Shown: positions 1 to 6,835, counted from the first letter of the stretch. The stretch: DNA of 22,330 bases from Baffinella frigidus (GCA_026770585.1 MU646696.1:158319-180648); one strand, 5' to 3'. Numbers and translations are program-made. The notes: generated by a model not told the origin, from the letters alone.

Positions 1-505
1 GGGGTGTGGGGTGTGGGGTGTGGGGTGTGGGGTTGGGGGTTTGGGGTTTGGGGTGTGGGGTTTGGGGGTTGGGGTCTACCGCCTCGATTGCGCCGCCTCA
101 AAGCGCCGAGGTTTCGTTCTGGGTTAGGGTTCAGGGTTTAGGGTTCAGGGTTTAGGGTTTAGGGTTTAGGGTTGAGGGTTGAGGGGTTAGCGTTTAGGGT
201 TGAGCGGTTTAGGGTTCAGGGTTCAGGACAATCGCTGCCAGGGTCATGGGTCGAGGGTTGAGAGGTTTAGGGGTTATGGTTTTAGGGTTTACGATAGAGC
301 GGCCAGGGTCATGGGTTGAGGGTTCACAGGTTTAGAGTTTATGGTTTTGGGGTTTACGATAGGGGGGCCCCGCCGCTGAAGGAATGTGTCGAGGTGCTCT
401 TGGCTGACACTTCTGCACTCTGTTTCGGGTTTCGGGCTTAGGGTTTAGGGCTTAGGGCTTAGGGCTTAGGGCTTAGGGCTTAGGGGTTAGGGGTTAGGGC
501 TTGCC
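1..505 (+). repeat. Degenerate telomere-like tract, G-rich strand
   Basis: The stretch is built from 6-8 bp units such as GGGGTGT, TTTAGGG, TTCAGGG, TTGAGGG and GGGCTTA. Units vary, so this is interstitial or subtelomere-like DNA rather than an active telomere end. Inside it a 65-bp segment is duplicated directly (237-301 and 302-366), starting GCCAGGGTCATGGGT and ending near TTTACGATAG. The last part (421-500) is dominated by GGGCTTA units. No gene is seen. Confidence 0.85.
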
Positions 506-542
506 GCTCCAAAGGCTACGGGGTACGTCTTCCCCGGATATT

Positions 543-625
543 TTAGGTCCTTCAGGTTCTTCGAGTTCCCAACATAGGCGGACATCGGAACTTATCCTGC
601 AGGAAGGCCATGCTTCCTTTCCCAT
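543..625 (-). repeat. Dispersed KEAWLLC-type repeat, copy 1
   Basis: The minus strand carries the block GGAAGCATGG, then TTCCGATGTCCGCCTATG, then TCGAAGAACCTGAAGGACC. The same block recurs at 3086-3187, 4034-4133, 4681-4738 and, diverged, at 17594-17705. In the better copies one frame reads KEAWLLC..SSGVRLCWELEEP. Similar peptides are, from memory, common in predicted algal proteins, so I treat it as a transposable or repeat-derived sequence and not a gene. Confidence 0.7.
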
Positions 626-1155
626 TCGGGGGAGTCGCGATCATTTTCATTACATATTGAAGACAAGGATCCAAGCCCGGTTCAGCAGTGTCCCCTGTAG
701 TCTTTTGACCAGTTTGACCACTTTGAAATCGTGAGAAAACTCACTAAGTCACGAATAGTGGTACCACATCCGGCGAGAGACTTCCGCAGTCTGCATGCCA
801 ATGGCTCCAAAAACGGACCCGTTCCAAGGGTGTCCTTGTACTGCTGTCACGTCCCGAAAGTAGTACCGGGCTGTAACAAGGCGGTACAAAAAGGTACAAG
901 CCGGTACAAAAAGTTACTGCCGTCACGTCCAAATAAGCCGTCCATCTATCATAAATAGGCCACACCCACAAGAATTTGCTAGCCACCTCCTACCGTAGGG
1001 CGACCCGTAGGTCATACAATTCGCACCCCCCTGCATGGGGATTGGGGTTGAGGGTGTAGGGTTACATGCTAAACGTTGACGATGCTGGTACGAACCCTTC
1101 AACTTGTGTTGTCGTTTAATTTTGATGTGAATAGTGTCAAACAAATCTCTGGTAA
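626..1155. other. Unique-looking spacer, no gene recognised
   Basis: Short open frames exist on both strands but overlap each other and show no coding bias. The only structure I see is a pair of short direct repeats (CTGYYGTCACGTCC near 841 and 917) and repeated GGTACAA units between 880 and 910. A short telomere-like patch lies at 1036-1060. Confidence 0.5.
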
Positions 1156-1340
1156 ACCCTCACCCCTCAACCCTCAACCCTAAACTCTGAACCCTGAACC
1201 CCAAACCCTAGACACTAAACCCCAAACCCTAATCCCAAACCCGAAACTCTAAACCCTGAATCCTACTCCTCTTTCCTCGGGGCGCTGGGGTCTAGAGTTT
1301 AGGCCTCACCCCTCAACCCCCACCCGTACAACCCACAACC

Positions 1341-1371
<31 letters not shown>

Positions 1372-1390
1372 GTAACCCCTAAACCCTCTT
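1156..1390 (-). repeat. Telomere-like tract, C-rich strand on top
   Basis: Units are CCCTAAA, CCCTCAA, CCCTGAA and CCCCAAA, opposite in orientation to the tracts on either side. A 30-bp GC-rich insert (about 1265-1300, with GGGGCGCTGGGG) resembles 1391-1402 (GGGGGCGCTGGAGG), which suggests local duplication. Confidence 0.8.
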
Positions 1391-1455
1391 GCCTGGGGGC
1401 GCTGGAGGCGCCCGGTCCGGCCTCTCGCCGGCTGGAACACGTCCTCTTCTTCTTC
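1391..1455 (-). other. Exon-like island inside telomere-like DNA
   Basis: Read on the minus strand, a C-rich tract (1461-1670) ends in CCCGAAAGCAG, an acceptor-like AG, followed at once by codons for EEEEDVFQPARG. The same acceptor context, CCCGAAAGCAG, precedes the better exon at 2768-2820, which also ends in EED. A GAC|GTG junction could be a donor. The segment is too short to be sure; it may be a decayed copy of the 2768-2820 exon. Confidence 0.3.
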
Positions 1456-1460
1456 CTGCT

Positions 1461-1670
1461 TTCGGGCTTAGGGTTTCGGGTTTCGGGTGTAGGGTGTAGG
1501 GTGTAGGGTGTAGGGTGTGGGGTTTAGGATTTAGGGTTTAGGGTTTAGGGTTTAGGGTTTAGGGTTGAGGGTTGAGGGTTGAGGGTTTAGGGTTCGTTTC
1601 AGGTTCTAGGGTTTAATGTTTAGGGCTTAGGGTTCAGGGTTTAGGGATTAGGTTTCAGGGTTCAGGGTCT
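1461..1670 (+). repeat. Telomere-like tract, G-rich strand
   Basis: Runs of GGGTGTA, GTTTAGG, GGGTTGA and TTCAGGG units. On the minus strand it would be a C-rich intron-like stretch leading into the acceptor at 1456-1458. A second acidic patch at 1672-1712 (minus) reads EEENVLDEV after a CGCAG. Confidence 0.8.
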
Positions 1671-1722
1671 CGCCACCTCGTCTAACACATTCTCTTCCTC
1701 CTGCGTCCCCCGGCTTGAATAT

Positions 1723-1788
1723 CGGTACTAAGCATAAAGACCATTCTCTTTATGCTTAGTACCGACCATTCTCTTTATACTTAGTACC
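1723..1788. repeat. Perfect 18-bp hairpin fused to a 25-bp tandem duplication
   Basis: Bases 1723-1740 are the exact reverse complement of 1747-1764, with a 6-base loop. The right part is then repeated directly (1739-1763 and 1764-1788, unit GACCATTCTCTTTATGCTT followed by AGTACC) with one mismatch. The result is one left arm with two right arms that could pair with it. It looks like the remnant of a small foldback element. Confidence 0.75.
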
Positions 1789-2224
1789 AACTCAAAACAG
1801 GAGCCGCGCCCGGACACGAATAGGGCGTCCGTTTAAATTGGTACTTTCATTTCCCATAAAGAAACGAAATTTGGGGGTTGTTTTGACCATTTCGGATCAT
1901 TTTTCGCGAAACGTTGCGGTTTCACGTCAAAATTTAAGACGTAAATACCGTCATGCCAAAATCCTAGATATTTTCGCCTCTGGGCGAGGGCTCACCGGGT
2001 TCCAATCCTCCTCTCCCGGGATGCCCACATAAGTGTATCAAATCGAGGATGGAGCTTGAGCTATTTCCTTAGGGGAAAGGTGGAATTCGCACCTTCCCCC
2101 GAAAGAAATAGCAGAAGTTTCTGCATCGATTTGATCGACTTGAGAGGGCTCACCGTGTCTGAATCCTCCTCTCCTGGATGTTTTTCACCCGGCTTGTTTC
2201 TCTTCTTGATGAATATGCGCGTAG
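1789..2224. repeat. Spacer with a 38-bp direct repeat and a 22-bp-arm hairpin
   Basis: Two 38-bp segments, 1986-2023 and 2143-2180, share GAGGGCTCACCG and AATCCTCCTCTC. Between them, 2061-2082 pairs with 2090-2111 (19 of 22 positions) around a loop containing GAATTC. No convincing gene: the overlapping short frames show no splice signals or protein-like composition. Confidence 0.6.
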
Positions 2225-2570
2225 GGTGCCCCTGCGTTTCGGGTTTCGGGTTCAGGGTTGAGGGTTTAGGATTTAGGGTTGAGGATTTAGGCTTTAGGGT
2301 TTAGGGATTGTTTAGAGTTTGGGGTTTAGGGTTTGGGGTTTGGGGTTTGGGGTTTGGGGTTTAGGGTTTAGGGTTTAGGGTTTAGGGTTTAGGGTTTAGG
2401 GTTTAGAGTTTGGGGTTTGGGGTTTAGGGTTTAGGGTTTGGGGTTTAGGGTTTAGAAATTGGGGTTTGGGGTTTGGGGTTTAGGGTTTGGGGTTTGGGTT
2501 TTAGGATTTGGGGTCAGGGTTTATGGTTTGGGGTCAGGTTTCAGGGTTTAGGGTTGAGGGTTTGGGGTGT
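2225..2570 (+). repeat. Long telomere-like tract with TTTGGGG variants
   Basis: About 45 units of TTTAGGG and TTTGGGG, with occasional GTCAGGG. It is open in several frames only because the 7-bp unit lacks stops. On the minus strand it lies just downstream of the exon-like piece ending at 2573. Confidence 0.85.
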
Positions 2571-2572
2571 AC

Positions 2573-2614
2573 GTCCTCTTGGTCGTCGATGGAGCTCTCG
2601 AACCAGACCCGCCA
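2573..2614 (-). CDS. Exon-like fragment ending SSIDDQED with GT donor
   Basis: On the minus strand a frame reading RVWFESSIDDQED stops at GAC|GTACAC, a plausible 5' splice site. The last residues match those of the exon at 2768-2820 (SNIDDEED|GTAAAC), so the two are probably duplicated copies of one exon. The 5' part of this copy is cut by a foldback (2615-2736). The following intron would be the CCCCAAA/CCCTAAA tract read from 2570 downward. No family is recognised; acidic and probably disordered. Only a fragment, so confidence is low. Confidence 0.35.
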
Positions 2615-2736
2615 AACCCGATTCTAAAGTTCTGGTGCTAAGTCAACTTTTTGAAGGAACAACTTCGCAAAGTTGCTGGTGGTGGAGCCATTTGAAAATG
2701 TTCAGCCAACCGGCCGGTTGACTTAAAAATCGGGTT
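2615..2736. mobile_element. Foldback element with AACCCGATT ends
   Basis: The left end AACCCGATT...TAAGTCAAC (2615-2647) matches the reverse complement of the right end GTTGACTTAAAAATCGGGTT (2717-2736). It contains the palindrome CCAACCGGCCGGTTG. It sits between the two copies of the IDDxED exon and truncates the first, which fits a small non-autonomous element. No target duplication could be read. Confidence 0.5.
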
Positions 2737-2767
2737 AGAGTGTGGGGTTTGGAAGTTGGAAGTTTAC

Positions 2768-2820
2768 GTCCTCTTCGTCGTCGATGTTGCTCTCCGGTTT
2801 GCCTCTGCCGAACTTCTCCG
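2768..2820 (-). CDS. Internal exon, acidic, KPESNIDDEED
   Basis: A 53-nt exon model on the minus strand. It starts after CCCGAAAGCAG and ends at GAC|GTAAAC. Its phase gives EKFGRGKPESNIDDEED with no stop. The acceptor context is identical to that at 1456, and the donor end is shared with the copy at 2573-2614, which is the main support. The peptide is charged and low in hydrophobics, so probably a disordered linker. I recognise no family. Neighbouring introns would be partly telomere-like DNA. Alternative: chance open segment in a repeated unit. Confidence 0.4.
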
Positions 2821-2867
2821 CTGCTTTCGGGTTTGCGTTTTGGGGCTCAACTTGAAACCCAAACACA

Positions 2868-3085
2868 AGCGATAAGCCCTAATTCCCTACAGTAGGCAAT
2901 CCACACGAAACGTGGTCCGATTTCGGCCGAAAACCCTGGACGGTTGCAATACCAACCCATGACGAGGGGGACTTGTCCTCAAAACGCTTCGTTGCAACCC
3001 CAAAATTATGATGGCAAAAATTATGGTGGTAACTTTCTTGTGACTGTGTAACCCCCGCGGGGGTGGGGAGTTAGATGTTGTGTCA
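2868..3085. mobile_element. Partial copy of the GCGATAAG / GGCCGAAAA MITE family, plus spacer
   Basis: From 2868 to 2936 the order GCGATAAG, CCCTACAGTAGGCAATCC, TTTCGGCCGAAAACCC is that of the complete 162-bp element at 11746-11907, but the central GGGGGGTTCC block and both ends are missing. From 2937 to 3085 I see no gene, only a palindrome CCCCCGCGGGGG at 3053-3064. Confidence 0.5.
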
Positions 3086-3187
3086 GGCTGGTTTCAATAA
3101 ACGACCCGAAAGGAAGCATGGCCTTTTTGCAGGATGAGTTCCGGTGTCCGCCTATGTTGGGATCTCGAAGAACCTAAAGGACCTACA
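3086..3187 (+). repeat. Dispersed KEAWLLC-type repeat, copy 2
   Basis: Contains GCTGGTTTCAAT, GAAAGGAAGCATGG, TTCCGGTGTCCGCCTATG and TCGAAGAACCTAAAGGACC in the same order as other copies. The GCTGGTTTCAAT segment also occurs near 3865, before copy 3. Confidence 0.7.
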
Positions 3188-3305
3188 GGATAAACGATGT
3201 TCTCTCCCTGTCGTATGTGAATATGTAGAGTGGTTACTTGGATTTAAGGACACGCGGCGTCCTTGCAGAGTAGGGCGACTATCTGCCCTAGGCATAGGTT
3301 TACTG

Positions 3306-3406
3306 TACAGGGGTACCTCATAAGAAACCGCCACCTCCTGCGCAACTACAGTAGGCATATGCCTAGGGCCCTATGGTGGTCCTAGGGGGGGGGGCGGTTT
3401 CTTATG
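3306..3406. mobile_element. SEVPLY-type MITE, copy 1, right end lost
   Basis: The left terminus is TACAGGGGTACCTC, followed by ATAAGAAACCGCC. The right arm GGCGGTTTCTTATG ends at 3406 without the expected GAGCGAGGTACCCCTG. Internal GGCCCTATGGTGGTCCTA is shared with the other copies. The name comes from the peptide read across the terminus. Confidence 0.65.
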
Positions 3407-3433
3407 ACCTAGGCATAGGCCCACTGTACAGGG

Positions 3434-3549
3434 CACCTCGCTCATAAGAAAAAATCGCACCCCCCCTAGGACCACCTTAGAGCCACAGGCATAGGCCTAC
3501 CGTAGGGTCCTAGGGGGAGCATTTTCTTATGAGAGAGGTAGCCCTGTAG
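3434..3549. mobile_element. SEVPLY-type MITE, copy 2
   Basis: Near-complete element. The left arm ACAGGGCACCTCGCTCATAAG pairs with the right arm read backwards (ACAGGGCTACCTCTCTCATAAG), and internal CCCCCCTAGGACCACC mirrors GGTCCTAGGGGG. About 116 bp; it would fold into one long hairpin. Confidence 0.75.
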
Positions 3550-3657
3550 GGTGACTATTTGCCCTAGGCATAGGTCCACTGTAGGACCCCAGGACGGTGC
3601 GTGCCCTGGATTTCGAGTAACCCCTGTATGCCCTTCCCTCCGTGCAGAATGTGTACA

Positions 3658-3789
3658 TGTACAGGGGTACCTCGCTCATAAGAAACACCCACCCCCCTAG
3701 GACCACCATAGGGCCCTACATGATGTAGGCATAGGCCTACTGTAGGGCCCTAGGGGGGGTTGGTTTCTTATGAGCGAGGTACCCCTGTT
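3658..3789. mobile_element. SEVPLY-type MITE, copy 3, intact
   Basis: Both termini are intact: ACAGGGGTACCTCGCTCATA on the left, and its exact reverse complement at the right. The arms extend through AAGAAAC and CCCCCCTAGG. The centre holds ATAGGGCCCTACA and TAGGCATAGGCCTA palindromes. No clear target duplication. This is the best reference copy of the family in the window. Confidence 0.8.
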
Positions 3790-4033
3790 GAGGGCGCAAG
3801 GCCTCCCTCTAGCTAGGTCCTGCTAACACCCAGCCTCCGTGGGGGGAAATACAAGGCGACCGTGCTGGTTTCAATGAAGCGCGTTCAATCGCACTTCTCT
3901 CACCGCCTCGGCTCAGCTGCGGCAAGTCCCCCCGATAGGACTCACCCTTGGAACCCTTTTCCCCTGAGGCGGGCCCGTCCAGGACCCGGTCCTCACACTC
4001 CCGACTGAGTTCCGATGGGTGGGGGCCTGAATG
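3790..4033. other. GC-rich spacer, no gene supported
   Basis: An open frame on the minus strand covers this stretch but runs into the KEAWLLC repeat for its start, so I do not call it a gene. A GAGGCGGGCCCGTCC motif (about 3966) recurs at 4171, 4391 and 6469, and as the stem of the foldback at 15241-15352. Confidence 0.45.
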
Positions 4034-4133
4034 TGATCCGAAAGGGAAAGGAAGCATGGCTTCTCTGCAGAACCAGTTCCGGTGTCCGCCTATGTTGGGA
4101 GCTCGAAGAACCTCAAGGACCTAAAGGACTATC
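4034..4133 (+). repeat. Dispersed KEAWLLC-type repeat, copy 3
   Basis: The most complete copy. One frame reads KEAWLLCRTSSGVRLCWELE, followed by EPQGPKGL. Motif order is as in copies 1, 2 and 4. Confidence 0.75.
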
Positions 4134-4192
4134 CACGAGCCCTCTGGAGCCATTGAAGGGCTCCACGGCCCGAGGCGGGCTCGTCCTGGACT

Positions 4193-4373
4193 ACAGGGGT
4201 ACCTCGCTCACAAGAAACCGCGCCCCCCTAGGACCCTACAGTAGGTCGACGCCTAGGGCCCTATGGTGGTAAGAAACTGCGCCCCCCTAGGACCCTACAG
4301 TAGGTCGATGCTTAGGGCCCTATGGTGGTCCTGGGGGGGGGGGGGCAGTTTCTTACGAGCAAGGTACCCCTGA
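4193..4373. mobile_element. SEVPLY-type MITE, copy 4, with internal 59-bp duplication
   Basis: Termini are TACAGGGGTACCTCGCTCAC and its near-exact complement at 4353-4373. The left arm is present twice: 4212-4270 and 4271-4329 differ at only a few bases and both run from AAGAAAC to CTATGGTGGT. The element is therefore about 181 bp instead of about 130. The duplication happened inside the element. Confidence 0.8.
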
Positions 4374-4419
4374 AGGTCCTCACACTCCCCGAGGCGGGCC
4401 CGTCCTAGGCTCCATCCCC

Positions 4420-4556
4420 AGAGAGAGAGAGTTCTTTATTGACGACCAACTTGTCCGGATCCACCTCATCATGGCTCAGATGATTTTGGTGGACCGGCCT
4501 CGCGCCACGGGAGTTTGAATTCCCTTTTGCAGGTAGCTTTATATCTACCTTCAACA
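4420..4556 (-). mobile_element. SINE-like retroposon with AATAAAGAACTCTCTC tail
   Basis: On the minus strand the sequence runs from GGTAGATATAAAGCTACC to CAATAAAGAACTCTCTCTC and then a short (CT)n tail. The flanks, CTCCATCCCC (4410-4419) and CTCCGTCCCC (4557-4566), are a likely 10-bp target duplication with one mismatch. Peptide readings include FKLPWREAGPP and NHLSHDEVD, in different frames. From memory, close relatives of these peptides are widespread in predicted proteins of dinoflagellates and other marine algae; I cannot check that here. The AATAAA-plus-tail design matches the two GAA-tailed elements near 6.1 and 6.5 kb. Confidence 0.55.
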
Positions 4557-4680
4557 CTCCGTCCCCACACTTCTCGCACCCAGCCCAGCCCCCGGAAAAC
4601 AAACCCAACCGGCTACCCTCTTCCGCTGCTCCTCAGCGGTCCTTTCACACGCCTCTCTCGCCCCCCCGCCCATGGCCGTT

Positions 4681-4738
4681 CTACAGAACAAGTTCCGGTG
4701 TCCGCCTATGTTGGGAGCTCGAAGAACCTGAAGGACCC
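4681..4738 (+). repeat. Dispersed KEAWLLC-type repeat, copy 4 (5'-truncated)
   Basis: Starts inside the family at CTACAGAACAAGTTCCGG and ends at GAAGAACCTGAAGGACC. The GGAAGCATGG part is missing. Confidence 0.7.
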
Positions 4739-5160
4739 GCCCCTCCGCCTGCGCCTCTCCCTCCCTCTCGGCCTGAGAGAGGCGGGGAGCGGCAGCGACT
4801 TTACAGAGACGATAGCGACTTTACAGAGGCGCCCTAAACCCTAAACCCCAAACCCTAAACCCTATACCCTATACCCTACACCAGGGCGGCTCAGCTCATG
4901 CTCTGCCAGACCTCGTCGAGCACCTGGATTGGGGTTTGGGGTTTGTTTTGGTGCTTTGGTGTTTGTTTTTGTTTGGTTTTATGTGTGTTTGTGTGTGTTT
5001 GTTTGTTTGTTTGTGTTTGGAGTGAGGGGTGAGGGGTGAGGGGTGAGGGGTGAGGGGTGAGGGGTGAGGGGTGAGGGGTGAGGGGTTTGGGGTTTGGGTT
5101 GTGGGTTTAGGGGTTGGGGGTTAGGGGTTAGGGGTTAGGGGTTAGGGAGAAGGCCGGATT
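4739..5160 (+). repeat. Telomere-like and simple-sequence block
   Basis: At 4834-4885 the C-rich strand is on top (CCCTAAA, CCCTATA). A GT-rich patch (4930-5020) follows, with TTTG and TGTG units. Then comes an almost perfect array of the 7-mer GGGGTGA, about nine units, at 5021-5084, and TTAGGGG units at 5105-5150. A short acidic reading on the minus strand near 4895-4925 (VLDEVWQSMS, then stop) is the only hint of coding. Confidence 0.8.
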
Positions 5161-5215
5161 GAGTGGAGGTCCCCGCCAGCCGGTTTCGGGTTTAGGGTTT
5201 CGGGTTTCGGGTTTT

Positions 5216-5284
5216 TGGTTTGGGGTTTGGGGTTTGGGGTTTGGGGTTTGGGGTTTGGGGTTTGGGGTTTGGGGTTTGGGGTTT
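5216..5284 (+). repeat. Perfect TTTGGGG heptamer array
   Basis: About ten uninterrupted copies of GGGTTTG, preceded by TTTCGGG units from 5184. It lies directly downstream of the minus-strand exon at 5324-5418, in its presumed intron. Confidence 0.9.
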
Positions 5285-5323
5285 ATTGGTGTTTAGTGTC
5301 AAGTGTTTAGCGGAGGGAAACAC

Positions 5324-5418
5324 CTCGACGAGGTCAGTCAGGGGGATGTGCTGCGAGAAGCGCTCGGAATCAGAATCGTCCAGTTCTTGCTCGATCTCCT
5401 CCACACTCAGCGCCTCAT
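5324..5418 (-). CDS. Internal exon, acidic (VEEIEQELDDSDSERF)
   Basis: A 95-nt exon model on the minus strand: acceptor GGTGCGCAG, then 31 full codons without a stop, then donor GAG|GTGTTT. The product reads EALSVEEIEQELDDSDSE and goes on through RFSQHIPLTDLVE. It is acidic and helix-prone at its start, which is typical of real protein and unlike the repeat-derived frames around it. A start codon inside the exon (5404) also exists but is not required. No family is recognised. The exon starts in phase 1. The downstream intron would be made of CCCCAAA heptamers. Confidence 0.5.
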
Positions 5419-5454
5419 CTGCGCACCGGGTTACGCGCCGCGCATTTTTGAGTG

Positions 5455-5541
5455 TTGACAGTCAGCAATTGTGACTGCTGACGGTCAGCAATTGTGACTG
5501 CTGACGGTCAGCAATTATGACTGACCGTCAGCAGTTGTGAC
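5455..5541. repeat. 23-bp tandem repeat with inner palindromes
   Basis: Unit GCTGACGGTCAGCAATTGTG followed by ACT, about three copies, with a final inverted piece (TGACCGTCAGCAGTTGTGAC). CTGACGGTCAG and CAATTG are themselves (near-)palindromic, so the array can form several hairpins. The motif GAAGCGCTCGGA occurs on both sides (5359 and 5542). Confidence 0.8.
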
Positions 5542-5564
5542 CGAAGCGCTCGGAGGTGGAGTCG

Positions 5565-5765
5565 CCACGCCAGGGCAGAAGTGGGATTTTCATACACACT
5601 CGTTCGCAATAGATGGCTCATCCTGGTACACATTCTTATTTAAAAACATTATTGCGGCGGCAAAGACTCCGATTCCCAACACTTGTGGCGTGTTTCCCAG
5701 GTAGAATCAACTTTACTTCAAGATCGTGTAGTAAAAATGAAATATCAACTTATGAACTGGCGTGG
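5565..5765. mobile_element. Foldback element, CCACGCCAG ends and GTGTAGTAA core
   Basis: Left end CCACGCCAG (5565-5573) and right end CTGGCGTGG (5757-5765) are exact complements. The arms continue imperfectly (CA.AAGT...TTTTCAT). The right arm holds GTGTAGTAA (5727-5735), the core motif seen in other foldbacks. 201 bp. No target duplication is visible. An open frame crosses it from 5613 but is not protein-like. Confidence 0.6.
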
Positions 5766-6053
5766 CCACCCGCGCAAAAAAATGAAACAATGGCGAGCAC
5801 GTTGACGACGCTGGCACTAAATTGTCAACGTTGGCCATCGTTTGATTCTTTTCGTGGCAACAGATGCGAAAACCGCTCTACCGGGTCACCACCTTATCGC
5901 GACAAGTCATCAGCAGGACAGGGGCTGCACCTCTGCCGGCCGCCAGCTTTTGCAAGTAGACAAAAGTCCACACGAAATCGTCAAAGGTCGACGACGCTGG
6001 CACTATATCACCAACACCAACTTATTGCGATGAGTCATCGATGACAGGGGCAG
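5766..6053. repeat. Locally duplicated spacer
   Basis: GACGACGCTGGCACT occurs near 5803 and 5990, with CAAC-rich flanks and RTCATC following. The module CAGGACAGGGGCTGCACCTC, with GCCGGCCGCCAGCTTTTGC, occurs at 5912-5953, recurs at 6314-6359, and recurs at 6042-6171 where a retroposon splits it. No gene is supported. Confidence 0.6.
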
Positions 6054-6064
6054 GCACGCACCTC

Positions 6065-6140
6065 AAGGCTGATAAGACTTTTTGGATCACTCATCTGTAG
6101 GCTGAGAGTAATAAAAGCTGAGAGTAATAAAGAAGAAGAA
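6065..6140 (+). mobile_element. GAA-tailed SINE-like retroposon, 11-bp target duplication
   Basis: Body AAGGCTGATAAGACTTTTTG, then ATCACTCA, then AGAGTAATAAA twice, ending in a short (GAA)n tail. It is bounded by GCACGCACCTC at 6054-6064 and again at 6141-6151. Removing the element and one duplicate gives GACAGGGGCAGGCACGCACC joined to CTACCGG, which matches the uninterrupted modules at 5912-5953 and 6314-6359. This is the clearest retroposition event in the window. Only 76 bp, probably 5'-truncated relative to the copy at 6462-6574. Confidence 0.8.
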
Positions 6141-6187
6141 GCACGCACCTCTACCGGCGGCCAGCTTTTGCCGGGGCGACGCCTTAT

Positions 6188-6313
6188 CCACGCCAGAGGG
6201 CTCGAGGGAAACCGACGCCTTATCCACGCCAGATCTAGCGTCGTTGACTTAAGCATTCAGGGGATTTCCCCTGAGAGATGCCAAAAGTGGACGTTTCGAG
6301 CGCGCTGGCGTGG
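6188..6313 (+). mobile_element. 126-bp MITE, copy A
   Basis: Ends CCACGCCAGAGGGCTCGAGG and, complemented, CCACGCCAGCGCGCTCGAAA. Inner features, in order, are GACGCC, CCACGCCAGATCT, GTCGTTGACTT, GGGGATTTCCCC and CAAAAGTGGACGTTTCGA. A second copy in opposite orientation lies at 9123-9248 and has exactly the same length. Here the flanks are AT and AA, so the 2-bp duplication seen at copy B is not intact. Confidence 0.8.
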
Positions 6314-6461
6314 AACAGCAGGACAGGGACAGCACCTCTGCCGGCCGCCAGCTTTTGCCGCGCGGCTTTCTTGGCGTCAGGGCCCCCGCGCCACTCCCGC
6401 CGCACCGCCTCCCACACGCAATGCCCTGCCGCCCCACCAGCCCTCAGCGTGGGATAAACTC

Positions 6462-6574
6462 TTGTCTCTGAGGCGGGCCCGTTTCTTAAGGCTCATAGAC
6501 TTTTGTATCACTCAACTCAAGGCTCAAGGGCCTGTTTTAGGACCTGTATCGAGAGCAATAAAGAAGAAGAAGAA
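6462..6574 (+). mobile_element. GAA-tailed SINE-like retroposon, 9-bp target duplication
   Basis: Starts TTGTCTCTGAGGCGGGCCCG, contains CTTAAGGCTCATAGACTTTT, GTATCACTCA and GAGAGCAATAAAG, and ends in (GAA)n. The flanks GATAAACTC (6453-6461) and GATAAACTC (6575-6583) are identical. Its 3' half is homologous to the 6065-6140 element, so both are one family. The longer 5' region carries GAGGCGGGCCCG, a motif also found in the 15241-15352 foldback. Confidence 0.7.
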
Positions 6575-6666
6575 GATAAACTCGCCACGTTCAGAGTGGG
6601 GGAAGCACTGTCAAAGTGGGGGGAAACCGCCACTCCCGTCGCACCGCCTCCCACACGCAATGCCCT

Positions 6667-6835
6667 GGTTTAGGATTTAGGGTTTAGGGTTCAGGGTTCA
6701 GGGTTTAGGGTTTAGGGTTCAGGGTTTAGGGTTCAGGGTTTAGGGTTTAGGGTTTACACGCAATACCCTGCCCGGGGTTTAGGGGTTCGGGTTCTGGGGG
6801 TTAGGGGTTAGGGTGGTTTGGGGTTTCGGGTGTCC
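6667..6835 (+). repeat. Telomere-like tracts between exon-like modules
   Basis: TTTAGGG and TTCAGGG units (6667-6753) and GGGGTTA/GGGTTCG units (6776-6830), split by a fragment of the ACACGCAATACCCTGC module. Confidence 0.8.

Noticed and set aside
1-120. True chromosome end (telomere)
   Set aside because: Units are heterogeneous (GGGGTGT, TTTGGGG, TTTAGGG), and similar tracts of both orientations occur throughout the window, so position 1 need not be a chromosome end.
1986-2023. tRNA or polymerase III B box (GGGTTCCAATCC)
   Set aside because: Only a single box-like match; no cloverleaf and no A box at a suitable distance. The related segment at 2143 loses the match.
2225-2570. Open frames reading GFRVWGLGFRVEG and similar
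   Set aside because: They arise because 7-bp telomere-like units contain no stop in several frames; no start context, borders or composition support a protein. The same holds at 5220-5300, 7280-7460 and 20630-20760.
3306-4373. Gene family with SEVPLY peptide
   Set aside because: The peptide is read across the ends of inverted-repeat elements; copies differ by indels that break the frame and the symmetry is that of a MITE.
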